A DNA stretch of 64,000 nucleotides, from NCBI GenBank assembly GCA_950097015.1, contig CATNEN010000007.1, forward strand, positions 806,001 to 870,000, in the 5' to 3' direction. A program made the translations under genes and the position numbers. Of this stretch, positions 1-12,130 are shown piece after piece; position 1 is the stretch's first letter, and the number at the start of each line of letters is the position of its first letter. The DNA is from Macrostomum hystrix. Taxonomy: Eukaryota; Platyhelminthes; Macrostomidae. Under the pieces are notes generated by a model. It did no database searches and was not told the DNA's origin. It was given only the letters and a program-made list of their open reading frames with translations.

Positions 1-324
1 GTAACTATGTTCCCGGAGCTATCAATCATGGCCTGTGACAATTTGTCAATTGCAGTTAATAAAAGATGCGCGCTGATAAACTGAGAGAATATCTTCTATG
101 AAGTAGATTACTGGAACACATTGTTAAACCAGTGTATTCAGAGACATCGAACTTTGGAAGCATCGACAAATTATTGTTTTGTAAAAACTGCGTTCTTTGT
201 GCTTCAACTCGTTTTTTTGCTGAGATTCTGCATCTTCAATAAAAATTTGTGCTTCTTGGTAAGCTGTGGTCTGATAGGACCCAGAAACTAGGACTTTTGG
301 GTGGGCTCTAGGAGTTTTGAGTAG
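1..324. other. left-edge sequence without a recognised gene
   Basis: Moderately AT-rich unique sequence. I see no coding exon, RNA gene or repeat here. Confidence 0.4.
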
Positions 325-1735
325 TCAGTAGTAGTTTCTGGGTAGGCAGTGGGTTTCTGGGTAGGCGGTAGAAGTTTCTGGGTAGGCTGTGGGTTTCTGG
401 GTAGGCAGTGGGTTTCTGGGTAGGCGGTAGTAGTTTCTGAATAGGCAGTGGGTTTCTGGGTAGGCGGTAGTAGTTTCTGAATAGGAAGTGGGTTTCTGGG
501 TAGGCGGTAGCAGTTTCTGGGTAGGCAGTGGGTTTCTGGGTAGGCAGTGCGTTTCTGGGTAGGCAGTGGGTTTCTGGGTAGGCGGTAGTAGTTTCTGGGT
601 AGGCTGTGGGTTTCTGGGTAGGCAGTGGGTTTCTGGGTAGGCGGTAGTAGTTTCTGAATAGGCAGTGGGTTTCTGGGTAGGCGGTAGTAGTTTCTGAATA
701 GGAAGTGGGTTTCTGGGTAGGCGGTAGCAGTTTCTGGGTAGGCAGTGGGTTTCTGGGTAGGCAGTGCGTTTCTGGGTAGGCAGTGGGTTTCTGGGTAGGC
801 AGTGGGTTTCTGGGTAGGCGGTAGTAGTTTCTGGGTAGGCAGTGGGTTTCTGGGTAGGCGGTAGAAGTTTCTGGGTAGGCTGTGGGTTTCTGGGTAGGCA
901 GTGGGTTTCCGGGTAGGCGGTAGTAGTTTCTGAATAGGCAGTGGGTTTCTGGGTAGGCGTTAGTAGTTTCTGAATAGGAAGTGGGTTTCTGGGTAGGCGG
1001 TAGCAGTTTCTGGGTAGGCAGTGGGTTTCTGGGTAGGCAGTGGGTTTCTGGGTAGGCAGTGGGTTTCTGGGTAGGCTGTGGGTTTCTGGGTAGGCAGTGG
1101 GTTTCTGGGTAGGCAGTGGGTTTCTGGGTAGGCGGTAGCAGTTTCTGAATAGGCAGTGGGTTTCTGGGTAGGCGGTAGCAGTTTCTGAATAGGCAGTGGG
1201 TTTCTGGGTAGGCGGTAGTAGTTTCTGAATAGGCAGTGGGTTTCTGGGTAGGCGGTAGTAGTTTCTGAATAGGCAGTGGGTTTCTGGGTAGGCAGTAGTA
1301 GTTTCTGAATAGGCAGTGGGTTTCTGGGTAGGCGGTAGCAGTTTCTGGGTAGGCTGTGGGTTTCTGGGTAGGCAGAAGTAGTTTCTGAATAGGCAGTGGG
1401 TTTCTGGGTAGGCTGTGGGTTTCTGGGTAGGCGGTATTAGTTTCTGGGTAGGCGGTAGTAGTTTCTGGGTAGGCGGTAGTAGTTTCTGGGTAGGCGGTAG
1501 TAGTTTTGGGTAGGCGGTAGTAGTTTCTGGGTAGGCGGTAGTAGTTTTGGGTAGGCTGTGGGTTTCTGGGTAGGCTGTGGGTTTCTGGGTAGGCTGTGGG
1601 TTTCTGGGTAGGCTGTGGGTTTCTGGGTAGGCTGTGGGTTTCTGGGTAGGCTGTGGGTTTCTGGGTAGGCTGTGGGTTTCTGGGTAGGCTGTGGGTTTCT
1701 GGGTAGGCAGTTGTAGTTTCTGCGTAGGCAGCGTG
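325..1735. repeat. minisatellite, mixed 19/21-bp units
   Basis: Alternating units built on TTTCTGGGTAGGC, followed by either AGTGGG (about 19 bp) or GGTAGTAG (about 21 bp). The variants occur in blocks: AGTGGG-type, GGTAGTAG-type, and a nearly pure CTGTGGG run from about 1555 to 1710. The minus strand stays open for about 500 codons only because no unit contains a stop; this is not a gene. Confidence 0.95.
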
Positions 1736-2280
1736 AGTTTTTGCAGTACTGTTAACTGTTAGAGGTGATTCGTTTGTTTTTATGAGGGTTTCGTGTTGCG
1801 CAACCATACGCAAACTACATGATGGGTTGCTGAGAAATGAGAAGCTAGATAAACAAAAACCCTTTTCTTCTACTTACAGTAGCTAGCCACAGTCGAGACT
1901 CTAGATCGCGTACCTGATCATTTAAAACTACTCAACCGAGGTAAACTAATCTGAACCCACGATACTTAAGTCTGTCTCCTTTTAGTATTTATTTTCAGTT
2001 GAACATGTCAATCTGAATGTGGGTTGAATACTAATTCTCATGTATATCCAGTACAGTTTAGTTAGCTGATAGATACATAAGGTAATGCAGTGCATTTTGG
2101 TGCGTAAGTACTCTTTACGAGGTATTTTTTGTTTTATTCGAAGTCTCCAATTTTGTGAGACCGTCACGTACGAGTACTCTGCGAGTTGGCTCAGCTTTTT
2201 ATCTGAGCAGCAATGATTGCTTAAACATTATATTACTGCACCATCAGTCATTTTAGTGCTGAGCCAGACTGACTGCAAAA
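1736..2280. other. spacer between two arrays
   Basis: Unique AT-rich sequence. No supported gene; open frames are short and show no protein-like composition. Confidence 0.4.
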
Positions 2281-2940
2281 GGACTGAATGTCCTGATGGG
2301 ATTATAACTAGCACTGAATGTCTTGATGGGATTATAACTAGCACTGAATGACCTGATGGGATTATGACTAGCACTGAATGACCTGATGGGATTATGACTA
2401 GCACTGAATGTCTTGATGGGATTATGACTAGCACTGAATGTCCTGATGGGATTATGACTAGCACTGAATAACCTGATGGGATTATGACTAGCACTGAATG
2501 ACCTGATGGGATTATGACTAGCACTGAATGACCTGCTGGGATTATGACTAGCACTGATTGACCTGATGGGATTATGACTAGCACTGATTGACCTGATGGG
2601 ATTATGACTAGCACTGAATGACCTGATGGGATTATGACTAGCACTGAATGTCCTGATGGGATTATGACTAGCACTGAATGACCTGATGGGATTATGACTA
2701 GCACTGAATGACCTGATGGGATTATGACTAGCACTGAATGACCTGATGGGATTATGACTAGCACTGAATGACCTGATGGGATTATGACTAGCACTGAATG
2801 ACCTGATGGGATTATGACTAGCACTGAATGACCTGATGGGATTATGACTAGCACTGAATGACCTGATGGGATTATGACTAGCACTGAATGACCTGATGGG
2901 ATTATGACTAGCACTGAATGTCGTCGTGGGGTGATGACTA
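2281..2940. repeat. minisatellite, 30-bp unit, about 22 copies
   Basis: Very regular 30-bp unit containing CACTGAATGACCTGATGGG then ATTATGACTAG. Variants are ACCTGATG/TCCTGATG/TCTTGATG and one CTGCTGGG. Because 30 is a multiple of 3 and no unit has a minus-strand stop, a repetitive 238-codon open frame results; I treat it as noncoding. Confidence 0.95.
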
Positions 2941-3799
2941 ACATTTCATTACCTCAATAGCTAAAATATCAGATAACAGCGCTAAATTTTGTAGCTGAAA
3001 TTTTTCTAAATAGATCCATAATTTAACTAGAATTAGGAAAAGTATTGAGTTTAGTAAAACGAATTACTTAGCGGTTGATCACCAACCAGATAGAAAAATG
3101 ATGCAGCTGGCTCACTAGGTGAGTGATTTATCGTCTGTTGAGCTGCAGGAAAATCACACAACGAGATCAAGTATAGTCACAAACACAATGCATTTCCTGA
3201 ATCAAAATAGCTTAAATGGAAAAGCATTCCATTCGATTCCAATTCTCGATAACTGGTCGTAAATTTTCTGGAATTTAAATTTATAATTTCTAGGAAATCA
3301 AAGCTAAGGCCCAGCTCCGCTGAGCACAGTGCAATGCGCCAGTAACAAGTCATGGCGCCACTTAAGTGCTGCTTCAAAATAGGCCCTTCATTGACAAGAC
3401 TCAGTGCTCATAATGGCAAGATGCAGTGCTACACAATGTCAGTTGAGCGTTTTTGTTAGATGTACAAAATTTGCAGGAAGTGTAGACTGGATTCTTAATT
3501 CTTAGAATCCTACAGATTCGCGCATTGTTGCGACATTCCCGAGAAAAAAACGGAGAAAATTGCACATCCTGCACTGAACTACAACTGCAGTTTGAGTTTG
3601 AGTCAGTTTGAACTGCAAATGTCAAATCATCTAAAGCAATTTATTTACACCCTTGACCTCTAAGCTATGTAACATTGAATGCTTCTAATTGTGTGACATC
3701 AAATGCTAGACCAGGGAAAGCGACTAAAAAGTGAAATTGAACTGAAAGGAGCTGAATAGAAATGCAATTTTGTTGAGAATATATATAATATACAATAAC
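2941..3799. other. unique sequence, no recognised gene
   Basis: AT-rich unique sequence between the 30-bp array and a SINE. The short open frames have no recognisable domains. Confidence 0.4.
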
Positions 3800-4023
3800 A
3801 TCATTGCACTAACTCCTGAGCACACACACACAGGAGTGTGCTCATCGTTAGGCAGTGTACACTTTCACTGTCCTGGAGGTTGGCCCTAAAGGGCGTAAAT
3901 TGCACGACATACTCCCAAGCCTTCTCTCCGCGGCTGCGCCCCAAATGAATGTGGCCTCGCCGCGGAATCGAGCTCAGGGACCTTGGTGCGAGAGGCAAAC
4001 GCTCTGCCACTCACCCCATTGAG
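3800..4023 (-). mobile_element. tRNA-derived SINE (copy 1)
   Basis: Read on the minus strand, the element begins with a tRNA-like head: an A-box-like stretch (GTGAGTGGCAGAGCG, about 4013-3999), followed about 35 nt later by a B-box-like stretch (GAGCTCGATTCC, about 3976-3965). A GC-rich body and a GT/CA-rich tail near 3815-3835 follow. Parts of the body recur at 22131-22205 (plus strand) and parts of the head at 44300-44385 (plus strand), which is what makes it a dispersed family rather than a single tRNA relic. The exact ends and any target duplication are not resolved. Confidence 0.65.
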
Positions 4024-4825
4024 ATTAGAGCTCTATCTTACTTTACAATCGAAGTGTATTTTTTCCTATTTACTGCACAGAAACATTCGTTGTCGAAATT
4101 ATTTCCCAAAAATTAGAGGCCAAAAAAGAATGGAAATCCCATCTGGAACACTGAGGAAGGGATCGCATGTCCACTTGTTGCTAAAGAAGGCTAGGAAAGA
4201 GAATTAGTTAGGGCCGCATGCGGGATGCTGCAGAGATGCCCACTTTAGCTGGGAGTGAGTGACTGCAGGAACAATGGCTCAACCCCCTTCTTGAGGCCCT
4301 TCTTGAGGAGCAGAGAGGCTTCCGCCCTTCCCTTAGCAGTTGCCTCAATTACAGCTCTTATAGGACATTATGGAATTTTGTTTTCTAATTTTAAATTCCA
4401 ATGGACACTCCCTTAGTTCTGCTTTCAGCTAGAAATGCATTTGTTATTGGCCTCTCCAAGTTTTATTTTTAAGCTACGGAAGCTTTCAGTTAGTTATTGA
4501 GTTGATTGTTTGAAACACTGAATCCAGATCTTCGAGTATATTAAAAGGGGAGAGCGTGTGTCAGTCAGGCACTCGATGATCTGAGTAAATACGAGCTAGT
4601 ACAATCGATTATCAGAAAATAGGTGCAGAACTTTCACACTTCTTAAAATACTAGAAGTATGATTCAAATTTTCTTGTTCTTAAGAAGCGAAAAAATTGAG
4701 AATGGAAATTTAACCCACTGTCTGTGCAGAAAACTCTGCAACGAAAGCATTTTGCGCACGGTTGGTCCTGGCGCTCGTATGATTGACATGAAATTTCAAT
4801 TAGAGATGAGAATAGGATTTTAAAG
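4024..4825. other. unique sequence, no recognised gene
   Basis: No supported gene. An open frame running out of the SINE head is accidental. Confidence 0.4.
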
Positions 4826-5045
4826 AGGGAGAGAGGAGAGAGAGTAGCGAGAGTAGAGAGGGTAGAGAGGAGAGAGGAGACAGTAGAGAGAGTAGAGAGG
4901 AGACAGTAGAGAGAGTAGAGAGAGTAGAGAGGAGAGAGTAGACAGTAGTGAGAGTAGAGAGGGAGAGAGTAGAGAGGAGATAGTAGAGAGAGAAGAGAGG
5001 GAGAGAGTAGACAGGAACAGCTACTTAAGGGAGAGAGTAGTGAGT
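4826..5045. repeat. GAGA/GTAGAGAG simple repeat
   Basis: Degenerate purine-rich repeat of AGAG and AGTAGAGAGG units of irregular length. Confidence 0.85.
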
Positions 5046-5642
5046 AGAGTTAGATTTGATGACGAATTTCAGCTATATGCCAGTAAATCAGCGAGGTGAC
5101 ACCTGATGACTAGTCACTTTGAAAACATTGATAAGCAAGCCATGATCTCAAATGCGGACTCAAGATGCCGGTCTCTATTCTAGATTCTAGATCCCGGGAA
5201 TCAAGTCTCCGTCTTGAATCCCTTGTGGAATTATTTTCTCAATTTTGAGAGGGAGACAGCTAGGCGCAATGAGAGGCCCGGATCAAAGGATTTTACCAAG
5301 TATCAGGATGATGAAATCCTCCCCACACAGCCAGCAATAAGGTGGCTGGGATTCGCCGACTTGCTTCCTTAATTCCTGAGCCTGATTGAGAAAGGGCGGG
5401 CCGGCCGATCACCAGGGACGAAAGGGGGGCCGAACCGCGTGGGGAGGAGGTAACGAGGCCGCAGCTGTTTCCCAAATAACTATAGCCTCGCTATCTTTGG
5501 CGAACTTTTTATTTCGATACAAAAATACAGATACACACTTTATGCACATTTCTCACCCTCTTTCGACAGCCTCACATGTATATATCCCGTTTTTTCAACC
5601 CCGTTGAAAAACAGTTGAATCTCAGTTTTTTCCAGTGATTTT
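5046..5642. other. unique sequence, no recognised gene
   Basis: The segment 5290-5470 is somewhat GC-rich, but open frames on both strands lack recognisable protein features. Confidence 0.35.
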
Positions 5643-6345
5643 TCAATCTCAACCCTCTTTCCCCTCTCCATCTCCCCTTTCCTCTCTCCATCTCCTCTTT
5701 CTCCTCTCCATCTCCTCTTTCTCCTCTCCATCCCCTCTTTCCCCTCTCCCTCTCCCCTCTTCCCCCTCTTTATCTCCCCTCTTTCCCCTCTCCATCTCCT
5801 CTTTCCCCTCTCCATCTCCTCTTTCCCCTCTCCATCTCCTCTTTCCCCTCTCCATCTCCTCTTTCCCCTCTCCATCTCCTCTTTCCCCTCTCCATCTCTT
5901 CTTTCCCCTCTCCATCTCCTCTTTCCCCTCTCCATCTCCTCTTTCCCCTCTCCATCTCCTCTTTCCCCTCTCCATCTCCTCTTTCCCCTCTCCATCTCCT
6001 CTTTCCCCTCTCCATCTCCTCTTTCCCCTCTCCATCTCCTCTTTCCCCTCTCCATCTCCCCTCTTCCCCCCTCTTTAACTCTCCTCTTCCCCCTCTTTAT
6101 CTCCCCTCTTTCCACTCTCCATCCCCTCTTTCCCCTCTCCATCCCCTCTTTCCCCTCTCCATCCCCTCTTTCCCCTCTCCATCCCCTCTTTCCCCTCTCC
6201 ATTCCCTCTTTCCCCTCTCCATCCCCTCTTTCCCCTCTCCATCCCCTCTTTCCCCTCTCCATCCCCTCTTTCCCCTCTCCATCCCCTCTTTCCCCTCTCC
6301 CTCCCCTCTTTCCCCTCTTTCCCCTCTCCATCTCCTCTTTCTCCT
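5643..6345. repeat. polypyrimidine minisatellite, 20-bp unit
   Basis: About 35 copies of CCCCTCTCCATCTCCTCTTT. A block at about 6119-6300 uses a variant with CCATCCCCTC. The plus strand is almost purely pyrimidine, so the minus strand carries GGAGA-type repeats with accidental 100-260-codon frames. Such homopurine/homopyrimidine tracts can form triplex (H-DNA) structures. Confidence 0.95.
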
Positions 6346-6718
6346 AATCAGTTTTCTTAAGTTTCGCATAGTAGTTGATCTATTGCTCAAAGTCAGCGGT
6401 CATTCTGCCTATTCAATTATTTTCCAATCCTTTCCAATCCTCAAGGATATTCCATGACTTTGAGGCGTGTGGATCAATGCTAGTTTCCAATCCAGAAACT
6501 TTGATCTATCCATGCAGCGCACTGGGAAAATGTGCCAGTGAAATTTTCTATTGCCATTCGAATCAACTTGTGCAGCGGTGCGTTAGAAGTCTTGGAGATC
6601 ATGAAACTCCTGCTAGCTGCTTTGATAGCATTAGCTCTGTGTGTCTGGGTCTGTTTACCTCTGACATAATAATTTTCTAACCTCAACCTCAAGCTTCATG
6701 CACATTGAGCTCGAGTCT
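6346..6718. other. spacer between arrays
   Basis: Unique sequence with no supported gene. Confidence 0.4.
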
Positions 6719-8152
6719 GAGAGTAGAGACTAGACAAAGTAGATAGTGTGAGAGTAGACACTAGACAAAGTAGATAGTGTGAGAGTAGAGACTAGACAAA
6801 GTAGATAGTGTGAGAGTAGACACTAGACAAAGTAGATAGTGTGAGAGTAGAGACTAGACAAAGTAAATAGTGTGAGGGTAGAGACTAGACAAAGTAAATA
6901 GTGTGAGAGTAGAGACTAGACAAAGTAGACAGTGTGAGGGTAGAGATTAGACAAAGTAAATAGTGTGAGAGTAGAGAGTAGACAAAGTAAATAGTGTGAG
7001 AGTAGAGAATAGACAAAGTAGATAGTGTGAGGGTAGAGACTAGACAAAGTAAATAGTGTGAGAGTAGAGACTAGACAAAGTAAATAGTGTGAGAGTAGAC
7101 ACTAGACAAAGTAAATAGTGTGAGGGTAGAGACTAGACAAAGTAAATAGTGTGAGGGTAGAGACTAGACAAAGTAAATAGTGTGAGAGTTGAGACTAGAC
7201 AAAGTAAATAGTGTGAGAGTAGAGACTAGACAAAGTAGATAGTGTGAGAGTAGAGACTAGACAAAGTAAATAGTGTGAGAGTAGAGACTAGACAAAGTAA
7301 ATAGTGTGAGAGTAGAGACTAGACAAAGTAAATAGTGTGAGAGTAGAGACTAGACAAAGTAAATAGTGTGAGAGTAGAGACTAGACAAAGTAGATAGTGT
7401 GAGGGTAGAGACTAGACAAAGTAAATAGTGTGAGAGTAGAGACTAGACAAAGTAGATAGTGTGAGAGTAGAGACTAGACAAAGTAAATAGTGTGAGAGTA
7501 GAGACTAGACAAAGTAAATAGTGTGAGGGTAGAGACTAGACAAAGTAGATAGTGTGAGAGTAGAGACTAGACAAAGTAGATAGTGTGAGGGTAGAGACTA
7601 GACAAAGTAGATAGTGTGAGAGTAGAGACTAGACAAAGTAAATAGTGTGAGGGTAGAGACTAGACAAAGTAGATAGTGTGAGAGTAGAGACTAGACAAAT
7701 TAGATAGTGTGAGAGTAGAGACTAGACAAAGTAGATAGTGTGAGAGTAGAGACTAGACAAAGTAGATAGTGTGAGGGTAGAGACTAGACAAATTAGATAG
7801 TGTGAGGGTAGAGACTAGACAAAGTAGATAGTGTGAGAGTAGAGACTAGACAAAGTAGATAGTGTGAGAGTAGAGACTAGACAAAGTAAATAGTGTGAGA
7901 GTAGAGACTAGACAAAGTAAATAGTGTGAGAGTAGAGACTAGACAAACTAAATAGTGTGAGAGTAGAGACTAGACAAAGTAAATAGTGTGAAAGTAGAGA
8001 CTAGACAAAGTAGATAGTGTGAGGGTAGAGACTAGACAAAGTAAATAGTGTGAGAGTAGAGACTAGACAAAGTAAATAGTGTGAGAGTAGAGACTAGACA
8101 AAGTAAATAGTGTGAGAGTAGAGACTAGACAAAGTAAATAGTGTGAGAGTAG
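6719..8152. repeat. minisatellite, 31-bp unit, about 46 copies
   Basis: The unit contains GAGAGTAGAGACTAGACAAA followed by GTAGATAGTGT. Period 31 is clear from starts at 6719, 6750 and 6781. Two binary variant sites recur throughout: GTAGATAG/GTAAATAG and GTGAGAG/GTGAGGG. A few units carry GACACTAG or AAATTAG changes. Confidence 0.95.
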
Positions 8153-8430
8153 AGGTATGATAGTGTAATTATAGTTTTTATAGAAAACAAAATTTTCAAA
8201 TAATTCATAAAATGATTGAATTTAGCAAAGCAGTTAGTCATTGTCATCTTGCTAGTTTTATTTTAATTAAATAACAAAAACGTTTATTTTGTGTACCATT
8301 CGTTTAACTGAGACAATGTACAGTAGTTCATAACAAATTCCTGTTATTAAGTGTTTACTTATTTGTTAGATACTCTGATTTAGGTCAAATTTGAAAGGTG
8401 CGAAGAAAAGTTTTCTTAGAAAACGAGTTA

Positions 8431-8478
8431 TTTATTGAAATGCAAATCCGTTTAAAATGAATGAGTCTAATTTTTATT
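8431..8478 (-). promoter_or_regulatory. candidate poly(A) signals of the protocadherin gene
   Basis: Two AATAAA hexamers on the minus strand (8478-8473 and 8436-8431) lie 38 and 80 nt beyond the stop codon of the terminal protocadherin exon at 8516. The position fits 3' processing; usage is inferred. Confidence 0.5.
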
Positions 8479-8515
8479 TGCGCAGACTTTACATTGGAAT
8501 AAGGTACAATTAGAA

Positions 8516-8851
8516 TTACACAAATGAAGAACTAACCAAGCTAAATGGCTTGGAAGGCTGCTGCTGCTGCTGCTGCTGCTGTTTGAGCAGTTGCTTCTGC
8601 TTGTTTTGCAGCCGATTCTCGCCTCTATCAACCTGCAAACTGCCGGTCCGCTTCCAACGGGGCGCGGCGCCACCTGGCATTGTTGGACAGGCGGGCTGTT
8701 GCAGCATCTGGTAATTGTGCCGGTCCGATGCGACCTCCACCGCTTGGTAGTCTTCCAGGAGGCGAGAGTCCGAGAACTGCTCTTCACCCACCGGGATTCG
8801 ATAATCTGCCGATTCGGTGGAGGGGTTAATGTATCGTCGATTACTAATGCA
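8516..8851 (-). CDS. protocadherin, terminal exon 5 (cytoplasmic tail)
   Basis: Encodes residues 983-1093 of the protocadherin that starts at 26331. The exon opens after a strong acceptor: a pyrimidine-rich run followed by TATTTTAG, AG at plus 8852-8853. It is 336 bp, exactly 112 codons, so it matches the phase-0 donor of exon 4. The product is hydrophilic, with tyrosines (ADYRIP, EDYQAV, HNYQML), a glutamine run and a stop after SSSFV. The last four residues, SSFV, fit a class I PDZ ligand (S/T-x-hydrophobic at the C-terminus). The exon is GC-rich against an AT-rich and repetitive background. It is joined across a 10.3-kb intron that is mostly minisatellite; cDNA evidence would be needed to be certain of the junction. 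Confidence 0.7.
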   Translation of the reverse strand, partial: CISNRRYINPSTESADYRIPVGEEQFSDSRLLEDYQAVEVASDRHNYQMLQQPACPTMPGGAAPRWKRTGSLQVDRGENRLQNKQKQLLKQQQQQQQQPSKPFSLVSSSFV

Positions 8852-8865
8852 CTAAAATACTAACG

Positions 8866-9351
8866 AAAGGACAAAAGGACCGGAGTACAAAGGACAGGAG
8901 GACCGGAGGACCAAAGGAACGGAGGACCGGAGGACCAAAGGACCGGAGGACCGGAGGACCGGAGGACCAAAGGACTGGAGGACCAAAGGACCGGAGGACC
9001 AAAGGACCGGAGGACCAAAGGACCGGAGGACCAAAGGACCGGAGGACCAAAGGACCGGAGGACCAAAGGACCGGAGGACCAAAGGACCGGAGGACCAAAG
9101 GACCGGAGGACCAAAGGACCGGAGGACCAAAGGACCGGAGGACCAAAGGACCGGAGGACCAAAGGACCGGAGGACCAAAGGACCGGAGGACCAAAGGACC
9201 GGAGGACCAAAGGACCGGAGGACCAAAGGACCGGAGGACCAAAGGACCGGAGGACCAAAGGACCGGAGGACCAAAGGACCGGAGGACCAAAGGACCGGAG
9301 GACCAAAGGACCGGAGGACCAAAGGACCGGAGGACCAAAGGACCGGAGGAC
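8866..9351. repeat. minisatellite, 16-bp unit, about 29 copies (intronic)
   Basis: Near-perfect GGAGGACCAAAGGACC units that end about 14 bp before the acceptor of the last protocadherin exon. On the gene-sense strand the unit is GGTCCTTTGGTCCTCC, without AG, so the array extends a pyrimidine-rich, almost AG-free zone upstream of the acceptor. Confidence 0.95.
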
Positions 9352-9959
9352 TCACACGTATTCGAGTCACCACTAGCCAAGGGTCTCATTGTCCTGATTC
9401 CGGCCGCGCCATGCAGCTGATTTGAGAAGTGCTCAGCATGCGGAGACTGGGGCATAGGCAGGGTTGCGAATCTCTGAAATTCAGAAAGTGGAGAATCATT
9501 CTATTTTAACAAAGTTTACTTCATTCTATAAAATGAAGCCAAGGATATTCACTTCTTGAAGATACCCGCAACCAGCACTCAACAAAGGCTATTAAGAAGT
9601 CGCTACTTTTGCAGTCAAATCTTCAGTAGTGAGTGTTTTTACCTTAATTTAAAAGACAGTACTGAACTAAGAGAAATGGTAAATAGCTAGCACTGTGAGA
9701 GAGAAGTGAAAATTATTTGGCAATAAGCCATTTAGCTACAAATGATTGCTTTGAATTGTTTTACTCTAAAAGCCCTGTGACTCACGTGTCACCACTAATT
9801 AAGTATTCTCATCTAGGCACGGTGCGTAATTTTTATTACAGCCGAGTGATGCCAGCTCATTCACACTGCATGCACTGGCCTTGTCGGCTAGCTGGGTGCA
9901 GAAAGAATGTTGCTTTCTCATTTACTTGAAGCTGAGAAACTGCTGTCTTGGATAGAGGA
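9352..9959. other. unique intronic spacer
   Basis: Unique sequence inside protocadherin intron 4, between two arrays. No gene seen. Confidence 0.4.
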
Positions 9960-11660
9960 TAGTCAGGATGGGGAGAGAGTCAGAAAAGGGGGTGGAAAGC
10001 CAGGAAAGGTAGGGGTCAGGAGGGGGGTAGGGGAGAGAGTCGGGAAGGGGGTAGGGGAGAGAGTCAGGAAGGGGGTGGGGAAGAGAGTCGGGAAGGGGTG
10101 GGGAAGAGAGTCGGGAAGGGGGTAGGGAAGAGAGTCGGGAAGGGGGTAGGGGAGAGAGTCGGGGGGGGTAGGGAAGAGAGTCGGGAAGGGGGTAGGGGAG
10201 AGAGTCAGGAAGGGGGTGGGGAAGAGAGTCAGGAAGGGGTGGGGAAGAGAGTCAGGAAGGGGGTAGTGGAGAGAGTCGGGAAGGGGGTAGGGGAGAGAGT
10301 CGGGGGGGTAGGGAAGAGAGTCGGGAAGGGGGTAGTGGAGAGAGTCGGGAAGGGGGTAGGGGAGAGAGTCAGGAAGGGGGTGGGGAAGAGAGTCAGGAAG
10401 GGGGTGGGGAAGAGAGTCGGGAAGGGGGTGGGGAAGAGAGTCGGGAAGGGGGTAGGGGAGAGAGTCGGGAAGGGGGTAGTGGAGAGAGTCGGGAAGGGGG
10501 TAGGGGAGAGAGTCAGGAAGGGGGTGGGGAAGAGAGTCAGGAAGGGGTGGGGAAGAGAGTCAGGAAGGGGGTAGTGGAGAGAGTCGGGAAGGGGGTAGGG
10601 GAGAGAGTCGGGGGGGTAGGGAAGAGAGTCGGGAAGGGGGTAGTGGAGAGAGTCGGGAAGGGGGTAGGGGAGAGAGTCAGGAAGGGGGTGGGGAAGAGAG
10701 TCAGGAAGGGGGTGGGGAAGAGAGTCGGGAAGGGGGTGGGGAAGAGAGTCGGGAAGGGGGTAGGGAAGAGAGTCAGGAAGGGGTGGGGAAGAGAGTCAGG
10801 AAGGGGGTAGTGGAGAGAGTCGGGAAGGGGGTAGGGGAGAGAGTCGGGGGGGTAGGGAAGAGAGTCGGGAAGGGGGTAGGGAAGAGAGTCAGGAAGGGGG
10901 TGGGGAAGAGAGTCAGGAAGGGGTGGGGAAGAGAGTCAGGAAGGGGGTAGTGGAGAGAGTCGGGAAGGGGGTAGGGGAGAGAGTCGGGGGGGTAGGGAAG
11001 AGAGTCGGGAAGGGGGTAGTGGAGAGAGTCGGGGGGGTAGGGGAGAGAGTCAGGAAGGGGGTGGGGAAGAGAGTCAGGAAGGGGGTGGGGAAGAGAGTCG
11101 GGAAGGGGGTAGGGGAGAGAGTCGGGAAGGGGGTAGGGAAGAGAGTCAGGAAGGGGGTGGGGAAGAGAGTCAGGAAGGGGGTGGGGAAGAGAGTCAGGAA
11201 GGGGTGGGGAAGAGAGTCAGGAAGGGGGTGGGGAAGAGAGTCGGGAAGGGGGTAGGGGAGAGAGTCGGGAAGGGGGTAGGGGAGAGAGTCGGGAAGGGGG
11301 TAGTGGAGAGAGTCGGGAAGGGGGTAGGGGAGAGAGTCGGGAAGGGGGTAGTGGAGAGAGTCGGGAAGGGGGTAGGGGAGAGAGTCAGGAAGGGGGTGGG
11401 GAAGAGAGTCAGGAAGGGGTGGGGAAGAGAGTCAGGAAGGGGGTAGGGGAGAGAGTCGGGAAGGGTGTAGTGGAGAGAGTCGGGAAGGGGGTAGGGAAGA
11501 GAGTCAGGAAGGGGGTGGGGAAGAGAGTCAGGAAGGGGGTAGGGAAGAGAGTCAGGAAGGGGGTAGGGAAGAGAGTCAGGAAGGGGGTGGGGAAGAGAGT
11601 CAGGAAGGGGGTGGGGGAGAGAGTCAGGAAGGGGGAAGGAGGGAAGAGAGTCAGAGAGTT
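9960..11660. repeat. G-rich minisatellite, 24-bp unit, about 70 copies (intronic)
   Basis: Unit AGGGGGTGGGGAAGAGAGTC plus GGGA, with GGTAGTGG and GGTAGGGG variants and some 23-bp units. Every unit has two G-runs of four or more on the plus strand, so the array has strong G-quadruplex potential along 1.7 kb. I see no CT or AC dinucleotide on the plus strand of the array, so the gene-sense (minus) strand has no AG and no GT. The short open frames over it are artefacts, broken wherever a 23-bp unit shifts the frame. Confidence 0.95.
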
Positions 11661-12130
11661 AATTGGTACAGCATGATAAGACTAGAATACCGTTTCCTTC
11701 TCGCGAGATTGCCAACTTAACAGAAGTTAGCATTTGTCAAAATTAGATTCATTTAGATTTGCCAGCGTCAAATATTGGGTTGAAATGTTTTGCCAAAATA
11801 ACTATTCGGAACGTGATCAACCAGAAATTTGCGCTTTGTTTTAAACATCGCCTCAAATGTGCCCTTGAAATCTAGTTTGGATAAAATGCATCAACAACGG
11901 AGAATATGATCCGTTGCGGATGGGATAAATGTTTGCCGTTCGTTATAGACACAGGTTTTAGATTTCGAGTGGATACCGTTTGAGCATAGGAGATAGTTGA
12001 AGTGGGCCCACTTGACTGGTTCTCAAGGGGCAACGGGTAAGCAGAAGCCACGCTTTGGTTGAAAGAAAAACGGACGATTCTATCAGTTCTTTTCTGAGAT
12101 ACGTTGGGCGCCAAAAGAGTGGTTGAGCAC
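11661..12130. other. unique intronic spacer
   Basis: Unique sequence within protocadherin intron 4. An 86-codon minus-strand frame (12132-11872) has no recognisable features. Confidence 0.4.

Noticed and set aside
308-1813. 501-codon minus frame (PETHSLPRN repeats)
   Set aside because: Product of the 19/21-bp array.
2281-2940. Very regular 30-bp repeats that resemble a CRISPR array
   Set aside because: No unique spacers between repeats, no cas genes, eukaryotic context; plain tandem repeat.
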